Source: Micromonospora carbonacea
Lineage (GTDB): Bacteria; Actinomycetota; Actinomycetes; Mycobacteriales; Micromonosporaceae
DNA length: 64,000 nucleotides
Assembly (NCBI RefSeq): GCF_014205165.1
Contig: NZ_JACHMZ010000001.1
Span: 1,896,001-1,960,000, forward strand
Direction of reading: 5' to 3'
Shown: positions 1 through 11,561 of the stretch, piece by piece
Layout: every line of letters starts with the position of its first letter
How positions within the stretch are numbered: the first letter of the stretch is position 1
Notes under the pieces: generated by a model
Databases searched by the model: none
What the model was told of the DNA's origin: nothing
The model's input: only the letters and a program-made list of their open reading frames with translations
Program-made: the position numbers and the translations under genes

Positions 1-1091
1 GTGATCTTCGACGGGTCGGCGGACACCGGAACGCCGCCGTTGTTGCCGATCAGGGCCTGGATCTCCGGGCGCATGGTGATGTCGATGAAGTCGTACGCCA
101 GGTCCTTGGCCTTGCTGGTCGCCGGGACCACCCAGATGTTGCCGGACGAGCCGGCGTGCAGCTTGTTGCCGGGGAACAGGAAGCTGTCCCAGTTGGCCTT
201 CATCTCGGCCTTGAACCGGCCGTACCACCAGCTCCCGGAGACGATCATCGGGGTCTTGCCGGCGATGAACGCGGTGCCCATGTCCTCGGCCTTGGCGCTG
301 GCGGTGCCCTTGCCGACGTAGCCCTTCTTCACCCACTCGGCGAACGTGTCCGCACCGTACTTGAGCGGGTCGGCCTTGAAGTCGACCGGGTTCTTGTAGA
401 GCTGGTAGTTGTCGACGAACGCCCGGTCGGCCCTGGCGAGCGCGAGCTGGTAGAACAGCTGCCCGGCCGGGTACTCGGCGCCGGCGGTGCCCAGCGGGGT
501 GACGCCCTTGGCGACGAACGTGTCCATCGCGGCGGTCAGCTCGTCGAACGTCGTCGGGACCTTGACCCCGTTCTTGTCGAACAGGTCCTTGTTGTAGTAG
601 ACCATCACGTACTCGCCGTAGTTGGGCACGCCGTACCAGTTGCCGGAGCCCATCACGCCCTTGTCGTCGTACCTGGCGGTGGTCTGGAGGCTCGGGCTGA
701 GCGTCTTGTCCCAGCCGCGCTTGGTCGCCTCGGCCGTGAGGTCGGTGAGCAGGCCCTGCTTGGACAGCAGGCCGGCGGTGGCGTTGCCCTTGTTGTACTC
801 CATCACGTCCGGGCCCTCGGACGAGTTGATGATCATCCCGGCGTTCTGCTGGATCTGCTCGAACGCCTTGCGCTCGAAGCGCACCTCGACGCCCGGGTGC
901 TCCTGCTTGAAGACCTCGATCGCCTTGTCCCACGCCACGCCCATGGCGCTGGTCTCGCCCTCGTAGTGCCAGAGCTTGAGCACCTTCGCGCCGCTGGCGC
1001 CCTCGTCGGCGTCGTCACCGCAGGCGGTCAGGGACGCCGCCGCGGCGACGGCGAGGGTCACCGCCGCGACGACTGTGCGGAATCGTTGCAT
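1..1091 (-). CDS. ABC transporter sugar-binding lipoprotein (3' end beyond window)
   Basis: Extracellular solute-binding protein of family 1, the cell-surface receptor of a carbohydrate ABC importer. The N-terminus is a lipoprotein signal: a basic start (MQRFR), an Ala/Val-rich stretch and a lipobox LTAC with Cys at about residue 22. The mature part begins KVLKLWHYEGE and carries family signatures such as VYYNKDLFDKNGV and GSWWYGRF. The frame stays open to the left window edge, so the C-terminus is missing. The ATG at 1091 is chosen because GAGGAG lies 7 nt upstream; an in-frame ATG two codons earlier would sit only 1 nt from that site. It lies 36 bp after a LacI-type regulator on the same strand, so the two are probably co-transcribed, with permease genes expected further left. 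The substrate cannot be named from sequence. Confidence 0.9.
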   Translation of the reverse strand, partial: MQRFRTVVAAVTLAVAAAASLTACGDDADEGASGAKVLKLWHYEGETSAMGVAWDKAIEVFKQEHPGVEVRFERKAFEQIQQNAGMIINSSEGPDVMEYNKGNATAGLLSKQGLLTDLTAEATKRGWDKTLSPSLQTTARYDDKGVMGSGNWYGVPNYGEYVMVYYNKDLFDKNGVKVPTTFDELTAAMDTFVAKGVTPLGTAGAEYPAGQLFYQLALARADRAFVDNYQLYKNPVDFKADPLKYGADTFAEWVKKGYVGKGTASAKAEDMGTAFIAGKTPMIVSGSWWYGRFKAEMKANWDSFLFPGNKLHAGSSGNIWVVPATSKAKDLAYDFIDITMRPEIQALIGNNGGVPVSADPSKI

Positions 1092-1127
1092 TACCATTCT
1101 CCTCGTGAGTATCGAGCCGGTACTCCT

Positions 1128-2249
1128 CTAGGCCCGTCGTCGCGTGGCAGCGCGGCGACGGGCTGTGTTCCTGCTCGTCGTTCCCGACGCCTCCGGATCG
1201 GCCGCGTCGACCGTTCCGGTGGTGTCCCCCGTCGGGCGACCGGGAGGGCCGCTGGATCCGCGGACCTCCAACGTGCACGGCAGCAGCTCCTGGTGGATCG
1301 GGGCGCTGTCGAGCTCCAGGTGGCGCAGCAGCGCCTCGACCGCGATGCGTCCCAGCGCCGAGCCGGGCGACGTCATCGCGGTCAGCGCGGGGGTGGCCAG
1401 CTCGGCGACCTGCGGCGAGGTGACCATGGAGACGACCGAGACGTCGTCGGGCACGGTGAGGCCCCGCCCGGCCAGCCCGCCGAGGATGCCGAACACGGCC
1501 CGCTCGTTCATGGCGAGGACGGCGGTCAGGTCGGGGGCCCGGTCGAACGCCGTCGCCAGGGCCGCCCGCCCGCCCGCCGCGCTGTCCTCGGCGGGGATCA
1601 TCAGCGGCTCGACGCCGTGCTCGGCCATCGCCGCGGCGAACGCGTCGCGGGTGCGCAGCGCCGGGCCGTAGCCCTCGGCGATGGTCGCGGCGGAGTGGTT
1701 GACGTAGACGATCCGCCGGTGGCCGAGGCCGACGAGGTGGGCGACGGCGTCGCGGACGGTGCGGTCGAAGTCGATGTCGACGTACGACAGGCCGGTGGTG
1801 TCGCCGGTGCGGCCGATGAGCACCAGCGGCACGCCCGCCTCCCGCAGCACGGCCACCCGGTCGTCGTCGAGCTGCACCTCCATCAGCAGCGCGCCGTCGA
1901 GCATGCGTTGGCTGGCCAGCCGCCGCAGGCCGTCGAGGTCGTCGGCGTCGACGGGGGAGAGCACCAGGTGGTAGCCCGCCGCGCTGGCCGCCGCGGCGGC
2001 GCCGGTGAAGAAGGCCGTCTCGGTGGCGCCCAGGCCGCGGTCGTCGATCGGCAGGAGCAGCCCGAGGATGCGGCTGCGCCGGCTGGCCAGCCCCCGGGCC
2101 ATCGCGTGCGGCTGGTAGTCCAGCTCCGCCATCGCGGCGCGCACCTTGTCGCGGGTGGCCTGGGAGATGGGCCGCGCGCCGGTCAGCACGTACGACACCG
2201 TGCTGACGGAGACCCGCGCGAGCCGGGCGACGTCGTGCATCGTGGCCAT
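1128..2249 (-). CDS. LacI-family transcriptional regulator
   Basis: A 373-residue sugar-responsive repressor. Residues 1-60 are the LacI helix-turn-helix and hinge: it starts MATMHDVARLARVSVSTVSY and continues RDKVRAAMAELDYQPHAMAR. From about residue 60 the periplasmic-binding-protein-like effector domain follows (RILGLLLPIDD, LVLIGRTGD, GLGHRRIVYVNHS, LAMNERAVFGILGGL). It is directly upstream of, and co-oriented with, an ABC sugar-binding protein, so it most likely controls uptake of that protein's ligand. A repeated operator-like motif lies 45 bp upstream of its start, suggesting autoregulation of the whole operon. The C-terminal 25 residues are Arg/Ala-rich and probably disordered. Confidence 0.93.
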   Translation of the reverse strand: MATMHDVARLARVSVSTVSYVLTGARPISQATRDKVRAAMAELDYQPHAMARGLASRRSRILGLLLPIDDRGLGATETAFFTGAAAAASAAGYHLVLSPVDADDLDGLRRLASQRMLDGALLMEVQLDDDRVAVLREAGVPLVLIGRTGDTTGLSYVDIDFDRTVRDAVAHLVGLGHRRIVYVNHSAATIAEGYGPALRTRDAFAAAMAEHGVEPLMIPAEDSAAGGRAALATAFDRAPDLTAVLAMNERAVFGILGGLAGRGLTVPDDVSVVSMVTSPQVAELATPALTAMTSPGSALGRIAVEALLRHLELDSAPIHQELLPCTLEVRGSSGPPGRPTGDTTGTVDAADPEASGTTSRNTARRRAATRRRA

Positions 2250-2293
2250 CGCGCACCTCCCTCGGCGGCCCGGCGGACGGGGTCCCGACCGGC

Positions 2294-2335
2294 GTCGAAA
2301 CGCCTAGTCGAAACGCCTAGTCGAAGCGTTTCGAC
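2294..2335. promoter_or_regulatory. Triple 13-bp operator-like repeat upstream of lacI-type gene
   Basis: Two exact 13-bp copies of GTCGAAACGCCTA at 2294-2306 and 2307-2319 are followed by a third unit that becomes the near-palindrome GTCGAAGCGTTTCGAC at 2320-2335 (one mismatch, central CG). A central-CG palindrome is the usual shape of LacI-family operators, and the array lies just before the regulator at 1128-2249. Three half-sites in phase would place binding sites on nearly the same helix face. Confidence 0.6.
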
Positions 2336-2388
2336 AGACCGTAGGGCACGTGTTACGAGGGCGTCAATAGCCGATGACGAAAACGGGT

Positions 2389-2429
2389 CGCCGGGCCGAC
2401 CCGCGCCCCGGGCGCGGGTCGGCCCGGCG
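2389..2429 (-). terminator. 20-bp perfect stem-loop after the DUF457 gene
   Basis: Arms 2389-2408 and 2410-2429 are exact inverted complements around one central base. It starts 13 bp past the stop of the minus-strand gene at 2442. No T-run follows, as is common for actinomycete terminators. It also shields that gene from the divergent lacI promoter region. Confidence 0.65.
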
Positions 2430-2441
2430 CCGGGCGCGGCC

Positions 2442-3251
2442 TCAGATCTCGATGTTGAACTTGCGCAGCACCGACGGGGCGACCAGCCCCACCGCCGCGA
2501 GCACGGAGATCGCGGTCAGCACGCCCCGCAGCACGACCACCTCGGTCTTGCTGCCGGTGCGCAGGGCGATGCTGTTCGGCAGGCCGACCATCGTCCACAT
2601 CCGGCGCTTGATCGGGATCGGCCACAGGATCGGCACCCCGGCCCGGGTGATCATGTCGCCGAGGATGTGCACGAAGCAGCCCACCCCGACGGCCAGCCCG
2701 ATCAGCGGGTACCCCCGGTCGCCGGGCAGGTTGGCGAACGTGTACCAGGCGGCGGCGGCCGAGGCCAGGGTCACGATCACCCAGCCCGCGCGCTCCGCCC
2801 ACCGGTCGAACAGCCCGCGCAGGGCCAGCCCGAACATGAAGAACAGGATGCCGACCACGGCCCACTTGCCGTACGCGGCGCAGAGCGCGGTGGTGCCCCA
2901 GCCGACCAGCACGGTGAACGGGATCGTGTGGGTCAGGGTGCGGTGACCGTTGTTGCGGCGCGGGTCCTTGCTCAGCTTGGTCGCGTAGTAGACGCCGAGG
3001 GAGATCTTCTCCATCACCTCGGCGACGAACAGGCTGACCACCCCGAACGTGCGGGCCACCGTGGCCCCGCCCTGGTTGCGGGTCACCTTGCCCGACAGGT
3101 CGAGGTCGGGGAAGAGCGCCCCACCGGCGCAGACCGCGGTGCCGACGGCGAGGGCCAGCGGCGACTGGTGGTAGTCGGCGAACTGGTCGAGCGCCCAGGA
3201 GCCGGTCAGCCACACCGCCGCGCCCGACAGCGCGTGGGACGGTCCCATCAT
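2442..3251 (-). CDS. DUF457 (YdjM-like) integral membrane protein, putative metal-dependent hydrolase
   Basis: About 269 residues. The hydrophobic helices carry the charged motifs typical of the YdjM/DUF457 family: N-terminal MGPSHALSG, then FPDLD near residue 47, HRTLTH near residue 95 and HILGD near residue 195. These His/Asp residues suggest a metal centre at the membrane. The family is often annotated as metal-dependent hydrolase, and in E. coli YdjM is an SOS-controlled inner-membrane protein; its substrate is unknown. The start is the first of two adjacent ATG codons, preceded by a GGGAGGGCGAGG purine tract. The gene stands alone, with a strong stem-loop behind it. Confidence 0.8.
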   Translation of the reverse strand: MMGPSHALSGAAVWLTGSWALDQFADYHQSPLALAVGTAVCAGGALFPDLDLSGKVTRNQGGATVARTFGVVSLFVAEVMEKISLGVYYATKLSKDPRRNNGHRTLTHTIPFTVLVGWGTTALCAAYGKWAVVGILFFMFGLALRGLFDRWAERAGWVIVTLASAAAAWYTFANLPGDRGYPLIGLAVGVGCFVHILGDMITRAGVPILWPIPIKRRMWTMVGLPNSIALRTGSKTEVVVLRGVLTAISVLAAVGLVAPSVLRKFNIEI

Positions 3252-3384
3252 GACGCCTCGCCCTCCCCAGGGTCTTGATCCACAAACTACGCCACTGTGG
3301 CAGAGTCCCCGCCGGGGAGCAATCACCTGGATGGTCCACACCGGACGGTGTCGCGGCCCGGACGCGCGGGGCGGCCCCGCCGGC

Positions 3385-5193
3385 TCAGGCCGTGCCGGCG
3401 ACCCGGAAGCTGGACCGCATCGTCTCCCGCTCGGCCGCACCGGCGTCCCACTCCTCCTCGGGGCCGCTCCAGGCCAGCGACCACGAGCGGGCGCCGAACG
3501 GGATCAGCTGCGCCCCGCGCAGGCGCGCACCCAGCGGCGCGTCCCAGGCGCACTCCCACTCCGCCCCCCGGCCCGCCGCCTCCGCCAGCCGGATCCTCTC
3601 GTACCGGGGGAGGGCCCCCGCCTCCTGCGCCCGGCGCTCGTTCGCGCGCAACTGATCCAGCGGGGCGGCGGCCCGGTCGTCGGCCGGCGCGACGGTCAGG
3701 ATCCGTCGGGCGGACGGGTCCTGGAAGCAGACCGCGCTCCCGTCCCGGTACTGCCGCCAGCCGGGCGGCACGGCGAGCCGGAACCCGGCCGGGTCGGCGT
3801 ACCAGGACCAGCCCGACGGCGGGCGCAGCGGGTCGTCCGGGGCCGGTGCGACGGTCGGGGGTGGCACGCCGAACGGGTAGGGCCGCAGGCAGGGGAAGGG
3901 CGGGGGCGGCACGCCCGTCACGAGCGGCGGCAGCATCGGCCCGGCCGCCGACGGACCCGGCCCGGCCCCGGGCGTGGCCGGGGGCGACGCTTCGCGGCCG
4001 GTGTGGGGGCGGAACAACGCGAAGACGACGGTGTGCGCGACCAACAGCACGATCACCACGCCGGACACGGCCAGCGGCCAGCGCCGCCCGGCCGGCGCGA
4101 CGGCGTCCGCCGGACCGGCCGGCGCGATGACGAACGGGACGTCGGCCGACGCGGGGGCGGCGGGGCCCGTCGGCGCGGCCGGCCCCGGCCCGTCCCGCGC
4201 CGGGCCCGTCCCCGCCGGCTTCCGCCCCGCCGGCGCGTCGCGCCCCGGCGGCCCGGTCGACCAGCCCGGCACGACCAGCCGGTCCGCGTCGGCGGGCCCG
4301 GCCGGGCCGTCCGGCGGGGCCGCGTCCGGCGGCACCACCGTGGCCTGCGGGGCGATCGTGACCGGCGAGGGATCGGCGCCCGGCGCGGCGGCCTGGGCCA
4401 GCCGGCGTCGGGTCTCCTCGTGGTCGATGCGCCGCCGTGGATCCCGGCGCAGCAGGCCGACCAGGACCGGCCGCAGCGGCCCGGCGTGCGGCGCCGGGTC
4501 CGGCGGCTGGGTGGCCAGTGCGCTCAGCGTCGCCATCGCGGTGCTGCGGGCGTACGGGGACTTGCCCTCGACGGCCGCGTGCAGGGTCGCGCCGAGCGAC
4601 CACAGGTCGGCCTCCACGCTGGAGATCCCCTCGGCGGCCCGCTCCGGTGCGACGAACTGCGGGGAGCCGAGCACCAGCCCCGGCCGGGTCATCACCCCGT
4701 CGCCGCCGTCGAAGACCGCGAGCCCGAAGTCGGTGAGCATCACCCGCCCGTCGTGGGCGACGAGCACGTTGGCGGGCTTGACGTCGCGGTGCAGCACCCC
4801 GGCCTGGTGCGCGGCGCGCAGCGCGGCCAGCAGCGCCAGCCCGACCGCCGCGGCCCGCCGCGGCGGCAGCGGCCCGGAGGTGTCCAGGATGTGCTGCAAC
4901 GACCGGGACGGCACGTACTCCATGATCAACCACGGGTCGCCGTCGACCGGCACCACGTCGTAGACCCGGACCACGTTGGGATGGTTGAGCCGCGCCGTGG
5001 TGCGCGCCTCCCGCAGGGTGCGCAGGCGCAACTCGTCGAGCTCGTCGCCGGACAGCACGGCCGGCGGGACGACCTGCTTGACCGCGACGTCGCGGTGCAG
5101 CATCTCGTCCCTGGCGCGCCACACCTTGCCCATGCCGCCGCGACCCACGAGGTCGAGCAGGCGGTACCGGCCGCCGATCACTACCTGCTGCAC
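3385..5193 (-). CDS. PknB-type transmembrane serine/threonine protein kinase
   Basis: A receptor-like Hanks-type kinase of about 602 residues. The cytoplasmic kinase domain (residues about 5-265) has the Gly loop GRGGMGKVW, the catalytic Lys in VAVKQV, HRDVKPAN near residue 134 and DFG near residue 154, so it should be active. A Pro/Ala-rich juxtamembrane linker follows, then one membrane helix (WPLAVSGVVIVLLVAHTVVF, about 370-392) and an outside domain of about 190 residues containing GWSWYADPAGF and AVPPGWRQY, resembling a small secreted-type sensor. No PASTA repeats are visible. GTG 5193 is preferred over an upstream in-frame start because GAGGAG precedes it and the kinase fold begins at once. 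The gene is isolated, so targets are unknown. Confidence 0.92.
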   Translation of the reverse strand: MQQVVIGGRYRLLDLVGRGGMGKVWRARDEMLHRDVAVKQVVPPAVLSGDELDELRLRTLREARTTARLNHPNVVRVYDVVPVDGDPWLIMEYVPSRSLQHILDTSGPLPPRRAAAVGLALLAALRAAHQAGVLHRDVKPANVLVAHDGRVMLTDFGLAVFDGGDGVMTRPGLVLGSPQFVAPERAAEGISSVEADLWSLGATLHAAVEGKSPYARSTAMATLSALATQPPDPAPHAGPLRPVLVGLLRRDPRRRIDHEETRRRLAQAAAPGADPSPVTIAPQATVVPPDAAPPDGPAGPADADRLVVPGWSTGPPGRDAPAGRKPAGTGPARDGPGPAAPTGPAAPASADVPFVIAPAGPADAVAPAGRRWPLAVSGVVIVLLVAHTVVFALFRPHTGREASPPATPGAGPGPSAAGPMLPPLVTGVPPPPFPCLRPYPFGVPPPTVAPAPDDPLRPPSGWSWYADPAGFRLAVPPGWRQYRDGSAVCFQDPSARRILTVAPADDRAAAPLDQLRANERRAQEAGALPRYERIRLAEAAGRGAEWECAWDAPLGARLRGAQLIPFGARSWSLAWSGPEEEWDAGAAERETMRSSFRVAGTA

Positions 5194-5272
5194 CGTTCTC
5201 CTCACCGCTGGCGGACGTACACCATAGCCAGCGGATCGGCAGGGACCAATCGGACGACAGGTCGGCAAGCCC

Positions 5273-6604
5273 TCAGCAGGCCGCGTGCCCGGCCGCTAGC
5301 AGGTTCCCCTCCGGGATGGCGATCCGGGGCCGCCCCGCGCCCAGCCGGCTCGCCGCCCGGCGGGCCTGGAACGAGCCGTGCTCGCGGCGGGCGGCGGCGT
5401 AGCTGCTCGCGGTGTGGGCGGCGATGGTCGCCCAGCCGTACCGCTCGCTGACCATCGTCCGGGCCCGGCGGGCCACCCGGCGGGCGAACACCTCGTCGCC
5501 GATGAGCCGGTCGACCGCGCCCGCCAGCGCGTCCGGGTCGCTGTGCGGGAACGTCACCCCGGTGACCCCGGGCTCGACGATCTCGGCGAGCCCGCCCGTC
5601 GAGGCGACCGCCAGGGGCGCGCCGGCCGCCGCGGCCTCCAGGGCGACCATGCCGAACGGCTCGTAGAGGCTCGGCACCACGGTCGCGTCGGTGGCGGCCA
5701 GCATGGCCGGGAGCTGGCTGGAGTCGAGGAAGCCGGCGAAGCGCACCGTGTCGCCCAGGTGCAGCCGCTGCGCCTGCTCCACCAGCTCCTGCCGGTACGG
5801 GCCGTCGCCGGCGATCACCACCCGCAGCCCCGGGTGCCGCTCGCGCAGGTGGGGCACGGCGTGCATCAGGTGCTGCACGCCCTTCTCGTAGACCAGCCGG
5901 CCCGCGTACCCGACCAGGGGGCCGTCGCCGGCGAACCGGGCCCGGGCCGAGGCGACCGCCCGGGGCCGGGCCCGCCAGAGCCGGTCGTCCACCCCGTTGG
6001 CCACCACGTCGACCCGGGCGGCCGGCACGTCGAACAGGCGGCTGATCTGGTCGCGCATGTAGCCGGAGCAGGCGATCACCCGGGTCGACTCGCCGCTGAT
6101 CCAGTGCTCGACGCCGTGGATGGTGCGGTTCATCTCCTGCGGCAGCCAGCCCTGGTGCCGGCCCGCCTCCGTGGCGTGGATCGTGGTCACCAGCGGCAGG
6201 TCCAGGTGCTCGGCGAGGGTGATCGCGGTGTGCGCGACGAGCCAGTCGTGGGCGTGGACGACGTCGTAGCTGCCGGATTCGGTGGCGCGCAGGGCGGCGC
6301 GGGTGAGGGTGTGGTTGAAGGCCATGGTCCAGGCGAGGAGGCTGCCGGTGGCCAGGGGGAAGGCGACCGGGTCCTCGGCGGCGCGCAGGACGCGGACGCC
6401 GTCGGCGTACTCCTCCAGGGGCGCGCCGTCGGCGTGGCGGGTGACGACGGTGACCTCGTGGCCGGCGGCGGCGAGGGCGACGGAGAGGGCGTGCACGTGG
6501 CGGCCGAGGCCGCCGACGAGCACCGGCGGATATTCCCAGGAGAGGATGAGCACGCGCTGGTGCCGGGCCGGGTTGATGTCGATCACTTCGGCGTCAGGTG
6601 ACAT
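5273..6604 (-). CDS. GT4 glycosyltransferase, glycogen/starch-synthase-like
   Basis: A 443-residue GT-B glycosyltransferase. The N-terminus RVLILSWEYPPVLVGGLGRH matches the donor-loop glycine motif of bacterial GT4 glycogen synthases. The C-terminal half carries GPLVGYAGRLVYEKGVQ and the E-x7-E motif in EPFGMVALE (about residues 314-322). It should transfer glucose from a nucleotide sugar to an alpha-glucan or a related acceptor in the cytoplasm. Next upstream on the same strand, 162 bp away, is a debranching enzyme, and across from that a GH63-type glucosidase, so a role in glycogen or maltosyl metabolism is likely. Other GT4 acceptors, such as lipids or polyols, cannot be excluded. Confidence 0.85.
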   Translation of the reverse strand: MSPDAEVIDINPARHQRVLILSWEYPPVLVGGLGRHVHALSVALAAAGHEVTVVTRHADGAPLEEYADGVRVLRAAEDPVAFPLATGSLLAWTMAFNHTLTRAALRATESGSYDVVHAHDWLVAHTAITLAEHLDLPLVTTIHATEAGRHQGWLPQEMNRTIHGVEHWISGESTRVIACSGYMRDQISRLFDVPAARVDVVANGVDDRLWRARPRAVASARARFAGDGPLVGYAGRLVYEKGVQHLMHAVPHLRERHPGLRVVIAGDGPYRQELVEQAQRLHLGDTVRFAGFLDSSQLPAMLAATDATVVPSLYEPFGMVALEAAAAGAPLAVASTGGLAEIVEPGVTGVTFPHSDPDALAGAVDRLIGDEVFARRVARRARTMVSERYGWATIAAHTASSYAAARREHGSFQARRAASRLGAGRPRIAIPEGNLLAAGHAAC

Positions 6605-6766
6605 GCGGCCCCCTTGGAATTGTCTCCGGCGCGCGCGTCGGCCGCACCCGTGGGACGGATGCCGCCGACGCGCCTGGATCTCGGGCCCATCCTGCCCTGG
6701 GCCGGAAAACCGGCGGAGACGTCGCCGTTGCCGGGATGTAAAGCGCTACCGGCACACCCGAGAGCG

Positions 6767-8710
6767 CTACCGGCGCACCCGGCGGGCGCGCAGCACCTCC
6801 GCCACCGACCACGCCTGGAACGGGCAGCCCGTCGCCGCGTGCGGGGCCGCGCCGTCGGCCGTCTCGCTGACCGACCCCAGCCCGTGCTCGGTCAGGTGCG
6901 CCTCCACGCCGACGAACAGGTCGTCCACCGGCAGCTTCGCCCGGCGGGCCGCGTCGACGTACGGCCCGAGCAGCCACGGCCACACCGTGCCCTGGTGGTA
7001 GCCGCCGTCGCGCTCGGCCGGCCCACCCCGGTGCCGGCCGGTGTAGCCGGGCTGGTCGGGGGCGAGGCTGCGCGGGCCCAGCGGGGTGAGCAGCCCGGCG
7101 CCGACCCGGCGCAGCGTCGGCTCGTCCGGCTCCAGCGGCGCGTACGGCAGCGACCAGGCCAGGAGCTGGTTGGGGCGCAGCAGGTCGTCGTCGTGGAACG
7201 GCGCGCCGCCCAGCGGGTACGCCGGCGCGGGCGCGTCCACCACGTCGTGCAGCCAGCCGACCGGGGACGGGAACCGCGCGGCGAACGACGCGGTGGCCCG
7301 GCCGTGCAGCCGCCACAGCTCGGCGGCGTCGCCGCCGGCCAGCTCCGTCAGCTCGGCCAGCCCCGCGAGCCCGTTGACCCACAGCGCGTTGATCTCCACG
7401 GGCTTGCCGGTGCGCGGGGTGACCGGCACCCCGTACACCCGGGCGTCCATCCAGGTCAGCGCCGTGCCCGGGGTGCCGCCCTGGGCGACCAGGCCGTCGG
7501 CGGGGTCGACGGCGATGCCGTACCGGGTGCCGGCCAGGTACGCGTCGACGATCCCGCGCAGCGCCGGCAGCAGCTCGTCGCCGAGGTCGGTGTCGCCGGT
7601 GACGGTGACGTGCCGGCTCACCGCGTGCAGGAACCACAGGGCGGCGTCGACCGTGTTGTATTCCACCCGCCCGGTGTCGGCCGTGTTGGCGAGCATCCCC
7701 TCCGACAGCGTCGCCGCGTAGGCCCGCAGCAGGTCCCGGCCCTCGTCGGCCCGGTTCGCGCACAGGAACAAGCCCTCGTACGAGGTCATGGTGTCCCGCG
7801 ACCACGCGCCGAACCACGGGTAGCCGGCGACCACGTCCGGGCCGGCGGCGGTGCGCACGACGAACGCGTCGGCGGCCAGCGCGAGGGTGGCCTCGACCGC
7901 GTCCGCGGGCTCGGCCCGCGCCACCACCTGCCGGTTGCGCCGCCGGGCCGCCGCGACGATCTCCTCCGCCGGGGGCGGCGGGGCGGCCAGGTCGCCCGCC
8001 CAGGCGAGCACCGACACCGTGTCGCCGGGGCGCTCCAGCGCGCCCGAGAACCGCCCGGCGTGCCAGACGTCGTCGTCCGGGTGCAGGCCCCGGGTCGCCT
8101 CCTCGCGGTGGTGCACCCCGAGCCACCACTGCCCCTCCGGGGTCCAGTCCGGCCCGGCGAGGCGGAACGCGCCCTCCACCACCGCGCCGCCGTCCACCGG
8201 CTCGACCCGGGGGGCGGGGCCGTCGGCGCGCCGCTCGCCGTGCGCGTCGCGCCAGGTGCAGGCCGCCGACAGGTCGAGCCGGACCGGGCCGCCGGACACC
8301 AGCCGGTGCACCACCGCCACGCACGAGCGCCCGTACGCCATGGCCAGCTCGCGCTCGATCACCACGTCGCCGATCCGCCACCGCCAGCGCGGCAGCCCGT
8401 CGGTCAGGTCGAAGCGCTCCAACAGCTCGAAGCCGCGCGGGTCCACGTCGCCGGAGGACCACTCGTGCGCCCCGAGGCGCAGCCGCGCCCCGGAGGGGAG
8501 GACGACCGCCGGATCGAGACTCACCAGTCCCACGTTCCGGGACGCCGGCGTCTGTCCGGCGACCACCAGCAACCCGTGGTAGCGGCGCGTGCGCAGTCCG
8601 CTCACGGTCCCCATGGCGTACCCACCCAGGCCGTCCGGGACCAACCACTCCCTGGTGGCCCCGCCCGTCAGCTCCCCGCACACCTGCGGACCGAAACGAA
8701 TGTCGATCAA
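6767..8710 (-). CDS. Glycogen debranching enzyme (amylo-alpha-1,6-glucosidase family)
   Basis: About 647 residues. The N-terminal glucan-binding part starts FGPQVCGELTGG, with REWLVPDGLGGYAMGTVSG and RRYHGLLV, the family's N-terminal signature. The C-terminal alpha/alpha catalytic domain contains GYPWFGAWSRDTM (about residues 290-305), NTADTGRVEYNTVDAALWF, GYHQGTVWPWLLGPY and a closing GCPFQAWSVAEVLR. It removes alpha-1,6 branches from glycogen. Start: TTG 8710 is proposed because GGAGG lies 4 nt upstream and LIDIRFGP fits the family N-terminus; no ATG or GTG fits as well. It faces away from the GH63-like gene at 8753, so the 42 bp between them must hold both promoters or a shared one. Confidence 0.9.
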   Translation of the reverse strand: MIDIRFGPQVCGELTGGATREWLVPDGLGGYAMGTVSGLRTRRYHGLLVVAGQTPASRNVGLVSLDPAVVLPSGARLRLGAHEWSSGDVDPRGFELLERFDLTDGLPRWRWRIGDVVIERELAMAYGRSCVAVVHRLVSGGPVRLDLSAACTWRDAHGERRADGPAPRVEPVDGGAVVEGAFRLAGPDWTPEGQWWLGVHHREEATRGLHPDDDVWHAGRFSGALERPGDTVSVLAWAGDLAAPPPPAEEIVAAARRRNRQVVARAEPADAVEATLALAADAFVVRTAAGPDVVAGYPWFGAWSRDTMTSYEGLFLCANRADEGRDLLRAYAATLSEGMLANTADTGRVEYNTVDAALWFLHAVSRHVTVTGDTDLGDELLPALRGIVDAYLAGTRYGIAVDPADGLVAQGGTPGTALTWMDARVYGVPVTPRTGKPVEINALWVNGLAGLAELTELAGGDAAELWRLHGRATASFAARFPSPVGWLHDVVDAPAPAYPLGGAPFHDDDLLRPNQLLAWSLPYAPLEPDEPTLRRVGAGLLTPLGPRSLAPDQPGYTGRHRGGPAERDGGYHQGTVWPWLLGPYVDAARRAKLPVDDLFVGVEAHLTEHGLGSVSETADGAAPHAATGCPFQAWSVAEVLRARRVRR

Positions 8711-8752
8711 CTTTCCTCCAGCGGCGGCGAGGTGTAACACGCCACGACGAGA

Positions 8753-11497
<2,745 letters not shown>

Positions 11498-11561
11498 AAG
11501 GGCGTGCCCGTGCCGCGCCGTCGGCAGTACGGTGTCCCGGGCCACACGGGAGGGGAGAGGC

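Noticed and set aside
156..3278. Very long plus-strand open frame across the sugar-binding protein and LacI genes
   Set aside because: Low-complexity Arg/Gly/Val product with no motifs; it mirrors the real minus-strand genes, as expected in very GC-rich DNA.
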